Position numbers and translations under genes: made by a program | From: Halopiger djelfimassiliensis | GTDB lineage: Archaea; Halobacteriota; Halobacteria; Halobacteriales; Natrialbaceae | Assembly (NCBI RefSeq): GCF_000455365.1 | Contig: NZ_HG315686.1 | Span: 454,229 to 514,682, forward strand | DNA: 60,454 nucleotides | Direction: 5' to 3' | In this document: positions 51,723 through 59,901 of the stretch, piece after piece | Position numbering within the stretch: the first letter of the stretch is position 1 | Layout: every line of letters starts with the position of its first letter | Notes under the pieces: model-generated | The model's input: the letters and a program-made list of their open reading frames with translations, nothing else | Database searches by the model: none | Told to the model about the DNA's origin: nothing

Positions 51723-52167
51723 CCGTGTCCCGGCGCCGAACGGACCTGCTGACCGGTTACCAACGAGGGAGGAATCCCGAAAACCAGTCCAGTCGGCCGT
51801 CCGGCCGGGAGCGTGATTACGCGGCACGGACGGAACCGACACCGACCGGGACGAGCCCCGACAGCGGGCCCGGATTCCGTCCACGCGTTCCGTACTCGAG
51901 CCTATACCCGTGGGTCAGATACACGGGGGCGGACTCGAGGACCCACTTCCCGGCGCGAGTAGCGCCGTCGAAGCGAGTCGAGTGCGTGGTCGGAATCATC
52001 GGTCGGGAGACATCGACAACATTCCGTGGCAACGATATAATACTTTCCCGGGGATGTTCACAAGCCGCATTATCGGGCCGCGAGCGCTTCCCGACCGCGT
52101 CCCGGTTCTCGGAACCGCGGCGATGAGGCCAATCTTCAAGGTACCTGGTTCGAAGTGTTGTGATAGC
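51723..52167. other. Intergenic region between the tRNA-like element and the HerA-like gene
   Basis: About 445 bases. An A+T patch GATATAATA occurs near 52033-52041, about 130 bases before the 12-codon upstream frame, and could be a promoter. No other gene or repeat is evident. Confidence 0.4.
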
Positions 52168-52206
52168 ATGAACGCGTCGCGCGTAGTCGGGGTGGGGCAC
52201 CGGTGA
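52168..52206 (+). CDS. Candidate 12-codon upstream frame coupled to the HerA-like gene
   Basis: ATG at 52168 opens MNASRVVGVGHR and a TGA that overlaps GTG 52203 as GTGA. This would explain the use of GTG in the main gene. No decamer motif lies upstream. Confidence 0.35.
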   Translation: MNASRVVGVGHR

Positions 52207-53933
52207 GCGAACAACGGGAAATCCTCGTCGGCGAGACAGACGACGGGTCGGAGCTGCATCTCCCCGTCGTCGAACTGCTGACAGGACGCGGATTCGTCAC
52301 GGGCAAGAGCGGTTCCGGGAAGTCAAACACCGCGTCGGTCATCGCCGAGGAACTGCTCGAGGCCGGCTTTCCGCTACTCATCGTCGACACGGACGGCGAG
52401 TACTACGGCCTGAAAGAGGAGTACGAGATGCTCCACGCCGGGGCCGACGAGGAGTGTGACATCCAGATCGGGCCCGAACACGCCGAACAGATGGCGTCGC
52501 TCGCGCTCGAGGAGAACGTGCCGGTGATCCTCGACGTATCGGGGTATCTCGACGAGGACGTCGCGGACGAACTCCTCCGGAAGATCGCACGTCAACTGTT
52601 CGTCAAGGAGAAGAAACTGAAAAAGCCCTTTCTGCTGGTCGTCGAGGAGGTCCACGAGTACATCCCCGAGGGCGGCGGCGTCGGCGAGACGGGCAACCTC
52701 CTGATCAAGATCAGCAAACGCGGTCGGAAACACGGGCTGGGCATTCTCGGCATCAGCCAGCGCCCGGCCGACGTCAAGAAGGACTTCATCACGCAGGCGA
52801 ACTGGCTCGTCTGGCACCGGCTCACCTGGGATAACGACACCAAGGTCGTCGGCCGGATCATCGACACCGAGTACGCGGAACTCGTCTCGGATCTCGACGA
52901 CGGGCAGGCGTTCGTCCAGACCGACTGGACCGAAGTCGACGTCCGCAAGGTCCAGTTCCGCCGGAAGCGAACGTTCGACGCCGGTGCAACCCCGGGCCTC
53001 GACGACTTCGAACGGCCCGAACTCAAGTCCGTCTCCGACGCGTTGGTCGGGGACCTGCAGGAGATCTCCGAGCGAAAGGAGCGCAAACAGGACCGGATCC
53101 ACCAACTCGAGGCCGAACTCGAGAAGAAAGAGACCCGCATCGAAACCCTGGAGGACGAACTCGAGTCCGCCCGCGACGTCTCGAACGCGGCCAAACAGAT
53201 GGCCGATGCCCTGAGCAACCCGGGGACGGTCCAGACGCAACTGGGTGGCAACGACGAGGAACTGCGACGGCTCCACGAGGAGGTCGTCGAACTCGAGACC
53301 GAACGCGACGAACTCGAGGCCGAACTCGCCGACCGCGACGATCGCATCGACGCGCTCGAAACCGAACTCGCGGACCGAGCCGATCGCATCGAGGATCTCG
53401 AGGCGGAACTCGAGTCACGGACGGAGACGGTAAACCGGCTCCGCGAGGAGGCCAAACGACTGCGGGAACGCGTCCAGACGCTCGAAACGGAGGGCGACGC
53501 CGAAGACGAGGGCGAAACCCCGTCCGAGACCGACGACGAATCGATCGTTCAGGCCGGCGGGACCGGGTTCGAGTTCGGGTACGCGACCGTCGAGCCGGAC
53601 GCCCCCTCGAACATCCGCATCGCTAACGTAGACGACGACAGGGACCTCGTCGATCTCCTCGAGCCGACATGGATCGGCGAACGACTCGAGTGCGCGAGCG
53701 AACAGTCGCAGTGTTCGGTGGAGACGGCAGCCCGCGTCCTCGCCGTCCTCGCCCGCTCTGGCCCGCTCGAGACCGAGCGGATCGCGAGCCGCGTCGGGCG
53801 CTCGACGGTCGCGGTCCAGAGTCTGCTCTCGGAGTTGCGAACCGAATCGGTCCTCGACCGGCGGGGCGAGCGTACCTACGCGATCGACGACGACGTCCGT
53901 TCGAAGCTGTCCGCGATGGCGGCTGACGACTGA
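52203..53933 (+). CDS. HerA/DUF87-like ATPase with coiled coil and C-terminal winged helix
   Basis: A 576-residue protein. Residues 1-270 form a HerA/FtsK-like ATPase: Walker A TGKSGSGKSNTASVIAEE near residue 33, Walker B FLLVVEEVHEYIPE, and the sensor region GILGISQRPADV. Residues 280-430 are a heptad-rich coiled coil (DRIHQLEAELEKKETRIETL and similar, ends given). After an acidic linker, residues 490-570 look like a winged helix (ETAARVLAVLARSGPLETERIASRVGRS, ends given). HerA proteins normally act with nuclease NurA on DNA ends, but none is adjacent. It starts with GTG overlapping a short upstream frame. Confidence 0.8.
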   Translation: MSEQREILVGETDDGSELHLPVVELLTGRGFVTGKSGSGKSNTASVIAEELLEAGFPLLIVDTDGEYYGLKEEYEMLHAGADEECDIQIGPEHAEQMASLALEENVPVILDVSGYLDEDVADELLRKIARQLFVKEKKLKKPFLLVVEEVHEYIPEGGGVGETGNLLIKISKRGRKHGLGILGISQRPADVKKDFITQANWLVWHRLTWDNDTKVVGRIIDTEYAELVSDLDDGQAFVQTDWTEVDVRKVQFRRKRTFDAGATPGLDDFERPELKSVSDALVGDLQEISERKERKQDRIHQLEAELEKKETRIETLEDELESARDVSNAAKQMADALSNPGTVQTQLGGNDEELRRLHEEVVELETERDELEAELADRDDRIDALETELADRADRIEDLEAELESRTETVNRLREEAKRLRERVQTLETEGDAEDEGETPSETDDESIVQAGGTGFEFGYATVEPDAPSNIRIANVDDDRDLVDLLEPTWIGERLECASEQSQCSVETAARVLAVLARSGPLETERIASRVGRSTVAVQSLLSELRTESVLDRRGERTYAIDDDVRSKLSAMAADD

Positions 53934-53936
53934 CCC

Positions 53937-55058
53937 TTACCGGGAAAGACGGTCGCCGACCGCCTCGATCGCCGACGGGGTGACGTGTTGGTGGACCGGA
54001 AGCGTAACGATCTCCCGGGAGAGCCGCGTCGCGGTTTCGTAGGCCGAGTCGTCGACGACTGCTCGGGAGAGCCGCGGCCAAGTGTGTGCGCCGACACCGC
54101 AGTCGTCCAGTTCCTCGAGAAACGCCGTCGGCCGCTCGGCCCGGACCGGGAACGTTTGCGGACAGATCCCGGGCGGAAGCGACTCGAAGACGATCTCGAG
54201 GTCGTCCCGCGGGGCGAGCAGTCGTCGCCACGTCCGGTAGTTCTCCCGTCTCCGGGTTCGGACCGCCGCCGGATCGGCGTTCTCGACGACGGTCGCTGCG
54301 AGCTTCGACATCCGCGTTTTGCCGTCCTCGTACCGTTCGGCCGGCCCGCCGACCGCGGGCGACGACCCCTCGTCGGCGACGACCGACTCGAGCGCCCGCC
54401 AGAGCGTGCCGTCGGTGTCGAACAGTTTCCGGGCGGCGGCCGCGAGAACGAACCGACAGTCCGCCGCGTCGATCCGATCGCGAACGCCGGCCAGCGGCGA
54501 CGGATCGTACGCGTCGATCGCGCCCTCGGCGTTCAGATAGAGCAGCGCTCCGTTGGGGATCGGCAGGAGCTTCCAGAGGCTCGTTACTCCGAGGTGGCCG
54601 CGGGTCCCGAGCAACGTCTCGCCGTCGACGCTGAGCGGCGCGTGGGCGTTGTCGTCGACGTGATAGCAGTCGTAATCGGCGGCGATAGCGGACAGCTCCT
54701 CGAGCCCGGGCTGGGGAAAGCCGAAGTAATCGACCGAGACGACGGCGACGGAGTCGTCGTCGATCCGGCGCTCTAGATCGACGAAATCAGGAGCGAGGGT
54801 GGGTTCGACGGCGTAATAGCGCGACTCGAGGCCGAGTTCGGAAAGCGGCTCGACGACGGCATCCGGGAGGTACGCGGGAACGAGGACGTTCTGGCCGGGT
54901 TCGACGAGACCCGAGAGACCGTCGCGAAGCGCCACCTTCCCCGACCCGTAGACGGTGACCGCCCGAGCGTGACCCTCGAGAAACGGCTTGATGCCGGTCG
55001 ACTCGCCGGCCGACGGCGGCTTCGGCGCATCGAACAGCGACGGGGCGTTTCGTATCAT
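53937..55058 (-). CDS. DegT-like PLP-dependent aminotransferase-fold protein
   Basis: A 373-residue protein resembling DegT/DnrJ/EryC1 enzymes. GSGKVALRDGL resembles the PLP-phosphate turn, CYHVDDNAHAPLS holds the PLP-ring aspartate, and Lys163 in TSLWKLLPIPNG is the likely Schiff-base lysine. The C-terminal part is typical of the fold. The sequence is far from the WbpE-like enzyme at 23181, so it probably handles another keto sugar or lipid. It converges on the HerA-like gene with three bases between stops. Its ATG overlaps the TGA of an 11-codon upstream frame. Confidence 0.75.
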   Translation of the reverse strand: MIRNAPSLFDAPKPPSAGESTGIKPFLEGHARAVTVYGSGKVALRDGLSGLVEPGQNVLVPAYLPDAVVEPLSELGLESRYYAVEPTLAPDFVDLERRIDDDSVAVVSVDYFGFPQPGLEELSAIAADYDCYHVDDNAHAPLSVDGETLLGTRGHLGVTSLWKLLPIPNGALLYLNAEGAIDAYDPSPLAGVRDRIDAADCRFVLAAAARKLFDTDGTLWRALESVVADEGSSPAVGGPAERYEDGKTRMSKLAATVVENADPAAVRTRRRENYRTWRRLLAPRDDLEIVFESLPPGICPQTFPVRAERPTAFLEELDDCGVGAHTWPRLSRAVVDDSAYETATRLSREIVTLPVHQHVTPSAIEAVGDRLSR

Positions 55059-55090
55059 CCGTCCGGAGTCGAACGAGGGCTGCTGGTCAT
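55055..55090 (-). CDS. Candidate 11-codon upstream frame coupled to the DegT-like gene
   Basis: Minus-strand ATG at 55090 opens MTSSPRSTPDG and a TGA that overlaps ATG 55058 as ATGA. No decamer motif is found on this strand, although one for the opposite gene lies 160 bases away. Confidence 0.3.
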   Translation of the reverse strand: MTSSPRSTPDG

Positions 55091-55251
55091 CGAGACGATC
55101 ATCCCGTCGTGGCTTTACCGAACCGGACCTTAGTGATAGAGCCGATACGACGGTCGCGATCGGGGCAGGCGGAGCTTACACGGCCCCATCGTTCAATGGC
55201 CGAATCGCGAGCGACGACTGAAGAGCCGGCTTACACGGGCCAAGCGCTCGC

Positions 55252-55261
55252 ATAACAAAGC
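55252..55261 (+). promoter_or_regulatory. Glycan-locus decamer motif before the second AlkP-fold gene
   Basis: Exact ATAACAAAGC, 33 bases before ATG 55285, the shortest spacing of the set. It lies 20 kb from the nearest left-hand copy, in a separate glycan group. Confidence 0.6.
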
Positions 55262-55284
55262 GCAGACGGATCCTCCCGTTTCGT

Positions 55285-56910
55285 ATGGACGATTCGACCG
55301 ACGAAGACGGGCTGCGTCTCCTCGTTGTCGGACTCGATGCCGCCTGTCGACCGGTGCTCGAACCCCTGTTCGAATCGGGAGCGACCCCGACGCTGGAGCG
55401 GCTGTTCGAAACCGGAACGAGCGGCCCGCTCGAGTCCCAGATCCCGCCGTGGACGGCGAGCGCGTGGCCGTCGCTGTACACCGGGAAAAACCCCGGCAAA
55501 CACGGCGTCTACGACTTCCTGTCGTTCGACGGCTACGATTGGGACGTCGTCAACTCGACCCACGTCCGGGAACGACCCGTCTGGGAGCTGTTGAGCGAGC
55601 ACGGGGTCTCGAGCGTCGTCGTCAACGTTCCCGTCACCCATCCCTCACGGGAGTTCGACGGCGCGTTGCTCCCCGGGATGACCGCCCCGGAAGACCCGGT
55701 CTGCCATCCCGAAGGGATCCTCGAGGACGTGAAACTCGCCTGTGGCGACTACCGGATCTATCCACAGAGCGGACCGGAACCGGACCGGTCGATCGACGGC
55801 TACGAACGAACCATCGAACTCCGGGGGAAGGCGTTTCGTTACCTCTGCCGGCGGATCGATCCCGGGTTCGGGTTCCTCCAGTTCCAACAGACCGACTCGG
55901 TGTTCCACGAACGACCCGGGGACAAGGCGGCGATCGAAGCCGTCTACCGGGAAGTTGACCGACAGCTCGCCGAAACGATCGAGGAAACCGATCCCGATAC
56001 CGTACTGGTCGTCAGCGACCACGGGATGGGACGGGTGTCCGGCCCCGAGTTCCGGATCAACGAGTTCCTCCGGGAACAGGGGTACGTACGGACACAGAAC
56101 GGCGGCGAGGGGATGCCCGACTGGTCGAAAGCCTGGGAGAACGACCTGCTCGAGGGAGAGGACGCCGGCGATCACGAGGAACGCGTCCTCGAGAGAGCCA
56201 TGAACGTCGCCGCGACGTTCGGGATCACGACCCAGCGGGTCGCGGGGGCGCTCGATCGGGTCGGTCTCGCGGAGCCGATCGGCCGCCGGATTCCGAACGA
56301 TATGATCCGAGCGGCGAGCGAACAGGTCGACTTCCACAACTCGAAGGCGTACATGCGCTCGAAGAGCGAACTCGGCGTTCGGATCAACCTCGCGGGCCGC
56401 GAGCCGAACGGGCAGGTGCCCGAATCCGAGTACGAACGCGTACGCGATGACATCATCACGGACCTGTCGGCCGTTCGGACACCCGGCGGCGAACCGATGT
56501 TCGATGCCGTCGAACCACGGGAGACGTTCTTCGAGGGACCATACGTCGACGACGCTCCCGACATCGTGACCGTCCCCGCCGACTTCGACACCGCGGTCGT
56601 CGCCGACCTCGGCGCGGAGCAGTTTGGCGACCCCCTCGAGCCGTGGAACCACAAACGCACCGGCATCGTGGCGGCCGCCGGCGCTGGGATCGACGACAGC
56701 GCCGCGCTCGAGGGGGCAACGATCTTCGACGTCGCGCCGACGATCTGTTCGCTGTTCGACGTGCCCGTCGACGCCGCCATGGACGGGACGCCCTTGCCGA
56801 TCGTCGACGGCGGGCGGGAGGCGGAGTATCCCGCCTACGAGCCGGAGCCGATCGCGGCCACCGACGATCGGGTCGTCGAGGAGCGACTCTCCGATCTGGG
56901 GTACCTATGA
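55285..56910 (+). CDS. Alkaline phosphatase superfamily phosphodiesterase (second copy)
   Basis: A 541-residue AlkP-fold hydrolase with the same motif order as the protein at 34947. LLVVGLDAACRPVLEPL gives the metal Asp, WTASAWPSLYTGKNPGKHGVYDF the nucleophile region, FLQFQQTDSVFHE a metal pair and VLVVSDHGMGRVSG the Asp-His site. The late KRTGIVAAAGAGI and FDVAPTICSLFDVPV complete it. Both proteins end in similar short C-termini (LSDLGYL and LKGLGYME). It is coupled by ATGA to a FemAB/GNAT-like gene. A role in adding or trimming phosphate-linked groups is inferred. Confidence 0.85.
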   Translation: MDDSTDEDGLRLLVVGLDAACRPVLEPLFESGATPTLERLFETGTSGPLESQIPPWTASAWPSLYTGKNPGKHGVYDFLSFDGYDWDVVNSTHVRERPVWELLSEHGVSSVVVNVPVTHPSREFDGALLPGMTAPEDPVCHPEGILEDVKLACGDYRIYPQSGPEPDRSIDGYERTIELRGKAFRYLCRRIDPGFGFLQFQQTDSVFHERPGDKAAIEAVYREVDRQLAETIEETDPDTVLVVSDHGMGRVSGPEFRINEFLREQGYVRTQNGGEGMPDWSKAWENDLLEGEDAGDHEERVLERAMNVAATFGITTQRVAGALDRVGLAEPIGRRIPNDMIRAASEQVDFHNSKAYMRSKSELGVRINLAGREPNGQVPESEYERVRDDIITDLSAVRTPGGEPMFDAVEPRETFFEGPYVDDAPDIVTVPADFDTAVVADLGAEQFGDPLEPWNHKRTGIVAAAGAGIDDSAALEGATIFDVAPTICSLFDVPVDAAMDGTPLPIVDGGREAEYPAYEPEPIAATDDRVVEERLSDLGYL

Positions 56911-57917
56911 GCGTCGAGGTGTCCGTTCTCGATCCACACACCGACGCGGACGAGTGGAACCGGTACGTCGAACGCTCCGACGGGTCGAACCCGTTCTTTC
57001 GGGCCGAAGCCATCCGGCTGCAGGCCACGGATACGGAGACGAAACCGTACCTGCTGGCCGGCTTCAAGGGGCAAGAACCGGTCGGGGTCTTCCCCGTCTT
57101 CGAGTACACCAAAGGTCCCATCACCGGCGTCTTCTCCCCGGCCCCGAAGTCGTGGTCGTGTTACCTCGGGCCGGCGCTGTTGAACGTCGACAAACTCAAA
57201 CAGCGCAAGGCCGACCGGCGCATCAAGGCGTTCCTCGAGAACTGCCTCGAGTGGATCGAGGCGGAGATCTCACCGCTGTACAGCCGGATCATCGCGGCCG
57301 AGTTCGATGACGTCCGGCCGTTCGTCTGGAACGAGTACACCGTCGAACCGGAGTACACCTACGTCGTCGACCTAGACTGTTCGGAGTCGGAGCTACTCGA
57401 TCGGTTCAGCAGCGACGCCCGCAGCAACGTCCGGAACGCTGACGCGGACGCCTACGTCATCGAGGAAGGCGACATCGACGATGTCGAACGAATCGTCGAT
57501 CAGGTGGCACAACGCTACGAGAATCAGGGTCGATCGTTCCAGTTGAGTCCCTCGTTCGCACGCGGGGTATACGAGGAACTCCCTGACGGGTCGATCCGCC
57601 CCTACGTCTGTCGGGTCGACGGCGCGTTCGCCGGCGGGATCCTCGTCGTCGAATCCGAGACGACCAGGTACCGCTGGCAAGGCGGCGTCAAACCCGATAC
57701 CGATATCGACCTCGCGGTCAACGATCTCCTCGACTGGCACGTCATGCGAGACGGGCTGCGGAGCGGCCTCGATCGGTACGATCTCGTCGGTGCCGGCGTC
57801 CCCAGTATCAACCGCTACAAGGCGAAGTTCAACCCCCGACTCGAGACGAACTACGTCATCACCTCGGGAGCGTTCGGACTCGAGATGGCGATCGATCGGT
57901 ACCGGAAGCTCCGGTAG
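56907..57917 (+). CDS. FemAB/GNAT-like acyl or aminoacyl transferase
   Basis: A 336-residue protein resembling the FemAB/GNAT-fold group that moves acyl or aminoacyl groups to cell-wall or surface polymers. FFRAEAIRLQATDTETKPYLLAG starts the first GNAT-like unit, and SDARSNVRNADADAYVIEEGD, PYVCRVDGAFAGGILVVES and YDLVGAGVPSINRYKAKFN are typical of the second (PEP-CTERM/XrtA-associated FemAB-like). It overlaps the AlkP-fold gene (ATGA), so the two are produced together and probably act on one substrate. Donor and acceptor are unknown. Confidence 0.78.
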   Translation: MSVEVSVLDPHTDADEWNRYVERSDGSNPFFRAEAIRLQATDTETKPYLLAGFKGQEPVGVFPVFEYTKGPITGVFSPAPKSWSCYLGPALLNVDKLKQRKADRRIKAFLENCLEWIEAEISPLYSRIIAAEFDDVRPFVWNEYTVEPEYTYVVDLDCSESELLDRFSSDARSNVRNADADAYVIEEGDIDDVERIVDQVAQRYENQGRSFQLSPSFARGVYEELPDGSIRPYVCRVDGAFAGGILVVESETTRYRWQGGVKPDTDIDLAVNDLLDWHVMRDGLRSGLDRYDLVGAGVPSINRYKAKFNPRLETNYVITSGAFGLEMAIDRYRKLR

Positions 57918-57924
57918 GGGCCGT

Positions 57925-58185
57925 TCAGTCGGCGATCCAGTACTTCGACTGGCGGGCGTCGTCGAGACAGACCCGACTGGCGACCAGCCCTTGTGTCTCG
58001 AGTTTCCCGAGCGCGTAGCGGACGGTCCGGGGACACAGCCGCGATTCGGCCGCGATTTCGTCCTGAGTCAGCGATCCCTCGTACTCGAGGACCTTGTAGA
58101 CGAGTTTCGCACTCGGCGGGAGGTCGGAGACTGAAACTGCACGATCGTCACCGTCGGCGTCGGAGTCGTGGTCGGTTGCACTCAT
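57925..58185 (-). CDS. MarR/TrmB-like winged-helix protein
   Basis: An 86-residue acidic protein with one winged helix: PPSAKLVYKVLEYEGSLTQ, DEIAAESRLCPRTVRYALGKLETQG (ends given) is the helix-turn-helix, and VCLDDARQSKYWIA the wing. The DUF or MarR label is from the pattern; no ligand part is present. It converges on the FemAB-like gene with seven bases between stops, and its upstream region is shared with the phosphohexomutase gene on the other strand, so it may regulate that gene. Confidence 0.8.
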   Translation of the reverse strand: MSATDHDSDADGDDRAVSVSDLPPSAKLVYKVLEYEGSLTQDEIAAESRLCPRTVRYALGKLETQGLVASRVCLDDARQSKYWIAD

Positions 58186-58450
58186 AGGAGTCTCGGCCGT
58201 ACCAGTGCGTACCTCGAGTCACGTATATACGGTTTCGACAGTTCAGAAAGATAGGGAGGTACTAACGCAACCGAACGCCAGGACCGACGGCGTGCACGTC
58301 CGTTCTATAGTAACAACTGCAACGGTTTACACACCGATCGCACAGCCGTCGTGCGATCTGGGTGTGCAGTGACTCGCAGTGGCTCTATCGCCTTCGCGGG
58401 CGGCCGTCGCGTCTCGAGAGACGGGACAGCTCCGTCGGTCGTTCTGCACG
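58186..58450. other. Divergent intergenic region before the phosphohexomutase
   Basis: About 265 bases between the winged-helix gene and the palindromic box at 58451. It contains a loose AGTAACAACTGC at about 58309, which resembles the decamer only in TAACAA and is not called. No gene is supported. Confidence 0.4.
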
Positions 58451-58465
58451 ACCGGTTTAACCGGT
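58451..58465 (+). promoter_or_regulatory. Palindromic TATA-like box/operator of the phosphohexomutase gene
   Basis: ACCGGTTTAACCGGT is a perfect inverted repeat (seven-base arms, one-base centre) that also contains the TTTAA core expected of a TATA box, 35-49 bases before ATG 58500. A repressor binding here would block the promoter. Confidence 0.5.
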
Positions 58466-58499
58466 ACATAGTAAGGCAGGCAGCAGGCCAACGGCCGGT

Positions 58500-59819
58500 A
58501 TGTTCGGGACCAGCGGTATTCGTGGCCCCGTCGGCGACGCGGTGACTGCCGAACTGGCCCTCGCCGTCGGCCGCGCAGTCGCCTCGGAGGGAAACGAGCG
58601 CGTCGTTCTCGGGCGTGACGTCCGCGAGAGCGGGCGGATGCTCGTCGACGCCGTCGCCGCGGGGCTGTGTGAGTGTGGCGCGGATGTCCACGAGGTCGGC
58701 ATCGAGACGACGCCGACGCTCGCCCGGGCGGTCGATTACCTCGACGCCGATGCAGGGATCGTCGTCACGGCCTCGCACAACCCACCATCCGACAACGGAC
58801 TCAAACTCCGGACACCCTCCGGAAAGGCGTTCGGCCCGGAAAAGCGGGAGGCGATCGCACGCCGCGTGCGCGAAGACGATTACAAACTCGCGCCGTGGGA
58901 CGACCTCGGCGACCGTCAGCGCTGTGGCGACGTCCGGGACGCCCACGCCGAACGGATCATCGACGCCGTCGATCCCGACGGAACGCCGAGCGTCGTCGTC
59001 GACATCGGGAACGGGACCGGCGGACTCACGGCCTCGGTTCTCGACGATCTCGGCTGTTCGGTCCGGACGCTACACGGCAACCGCGACGGGTCGTTCCCCG
59101 GCCGGCCGAGCGAGCCGACCCGGGAGACGCTCGAGGCGCTCGCGACGTTCGTCTCGCGAACGGACGCGCTCCTCGGCGTCGCCCACGACGGCGACGCGGA
59201 CCGAATGCTTGCCGTCGACGAAACCGGAACGTTCGTCCCGAAGGATTCGCTGCTTGCCCTGTTCGCTCGAGCGGCGGCGGACGAGGGAGACAGGATTGCC
59301 GTCCCGGTCGATACGAGCCTCGCCGTCGACGACGCACTCTCTCCCCTCGGTGCGTCAGTGACGCGGACCCGCGTCGGTGACGTCTTCGTGGCCGAACGGA
59401 CCACGGAGCCGGACGTCGTCTTCGGCGGCGAGCCAAGCGGGGCCTGGATCTGGCCGGCGGAAACCCGCTGTCCGGACGGCCCGCTTGCCGCCGCCAAGCT
59501 CGTCGAACTAGTCTCGAACCGCGGCCCGCTCTCCGAACTCGTCGGCTCGATCCCCCGCTATCCGATTCGCCGAACGTCGGTCGACGTGACGGACAAAACG
59601 GCCGCGATGGACGGGATCCGTCGCCGCGTCGCCGATCGGTACGCCGATGTCGACACTCGAGACGGCGTCCGCGTCGAGACCGACGACGGCTGGTTCCTCG
59701 TCCGTGCGAGCGGAACGGAACCGCTCGTCCGCGTTACTGCCGAGGCACGGACCGAGCCCGACACCGATCGCCTGTTCGACGAGGCGACCGCGCTCGTGGC
59801 CGCTGTCACACGCGAGTAA
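58500..59819 (+). CDS. glmM: Phosphohexomutase (phosphoglucosamine mutase, GlmM-like)
   Basis: A 439-residue alpha-D-phosphohexomutase. MFGTSGIRGPVG binds phosphate, TASHNPPSDNGLK contains the phosphoserine Ser92, HDGDADRMLAV is the metal site, GGEPSGAWI is the sugar-binding loop, and RASGTEPLVRV the phosphate loop. The enzyme interconverts glucosamine-6-phosphate and -1-phosphate, or related hexose phosphates. A sugar nucleotidyltransferase follows 600 bases downstream, consistent with the UDP-GlcNAc route. The family also includes ManB and Pgm, so the sugar is likely but not certain. Confidence 0.9.
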   Translation: MFGTSGIRGPVGDAVTAELALAVGRAVASEGNERVVLGRDVRESGRMLVDAVAAGLCECGADVHEVGIETTPTLARAVDYLDADAGIVVTASHNPPSDNGLKLRTPSGKAFGPEKREAIARRVREDDYKLAPWDDLGDRQRCGDVRDAHAERIIDAVDPDGTPSVVVDIGNGTGGLTASVLDDLGCSVRTLHGNRDGSFPGRPSEPTRETLEALATFVSRTDALLGVAHDGDADRMLAVDETGTFVPKDSLLALFARAAADEGDRIAVPVDTSLAVDDALSPLGASVTRTRVGDVFVAERTTEPDVVFGGEPSGAWIWPAETRCPDGPLAAAKLVELVSNRGPLSELVGSIPRYPIRRTSVDVTDKTAAMDGIRRRVADRYADVDTRDGVRVETDDGWFLVRASGTEPLVRVTAEARTEPDTDRLFDEATALVAAVTRE

Positions 59820-59901
59820 GCGGGACCCGGTCGAGACTGGGAGCCGACTCGAGGAGCGACCGTCCGTGAGCGGTGCGAGTACGCACGGACCGCGAAAAGC
59901 G

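Noticed and set aside
52203-53933. HerA-based defence module
   Set aside because: No SIR2, DUF4297 or nuclease partner gene is adjacent.
58309-58320. AGTAACAACTGC as a further copy of the decamer motif
   Set aside because: Only TAACAA matches and it lies about 190 bases from the next start, outside the spacing of the real copies.
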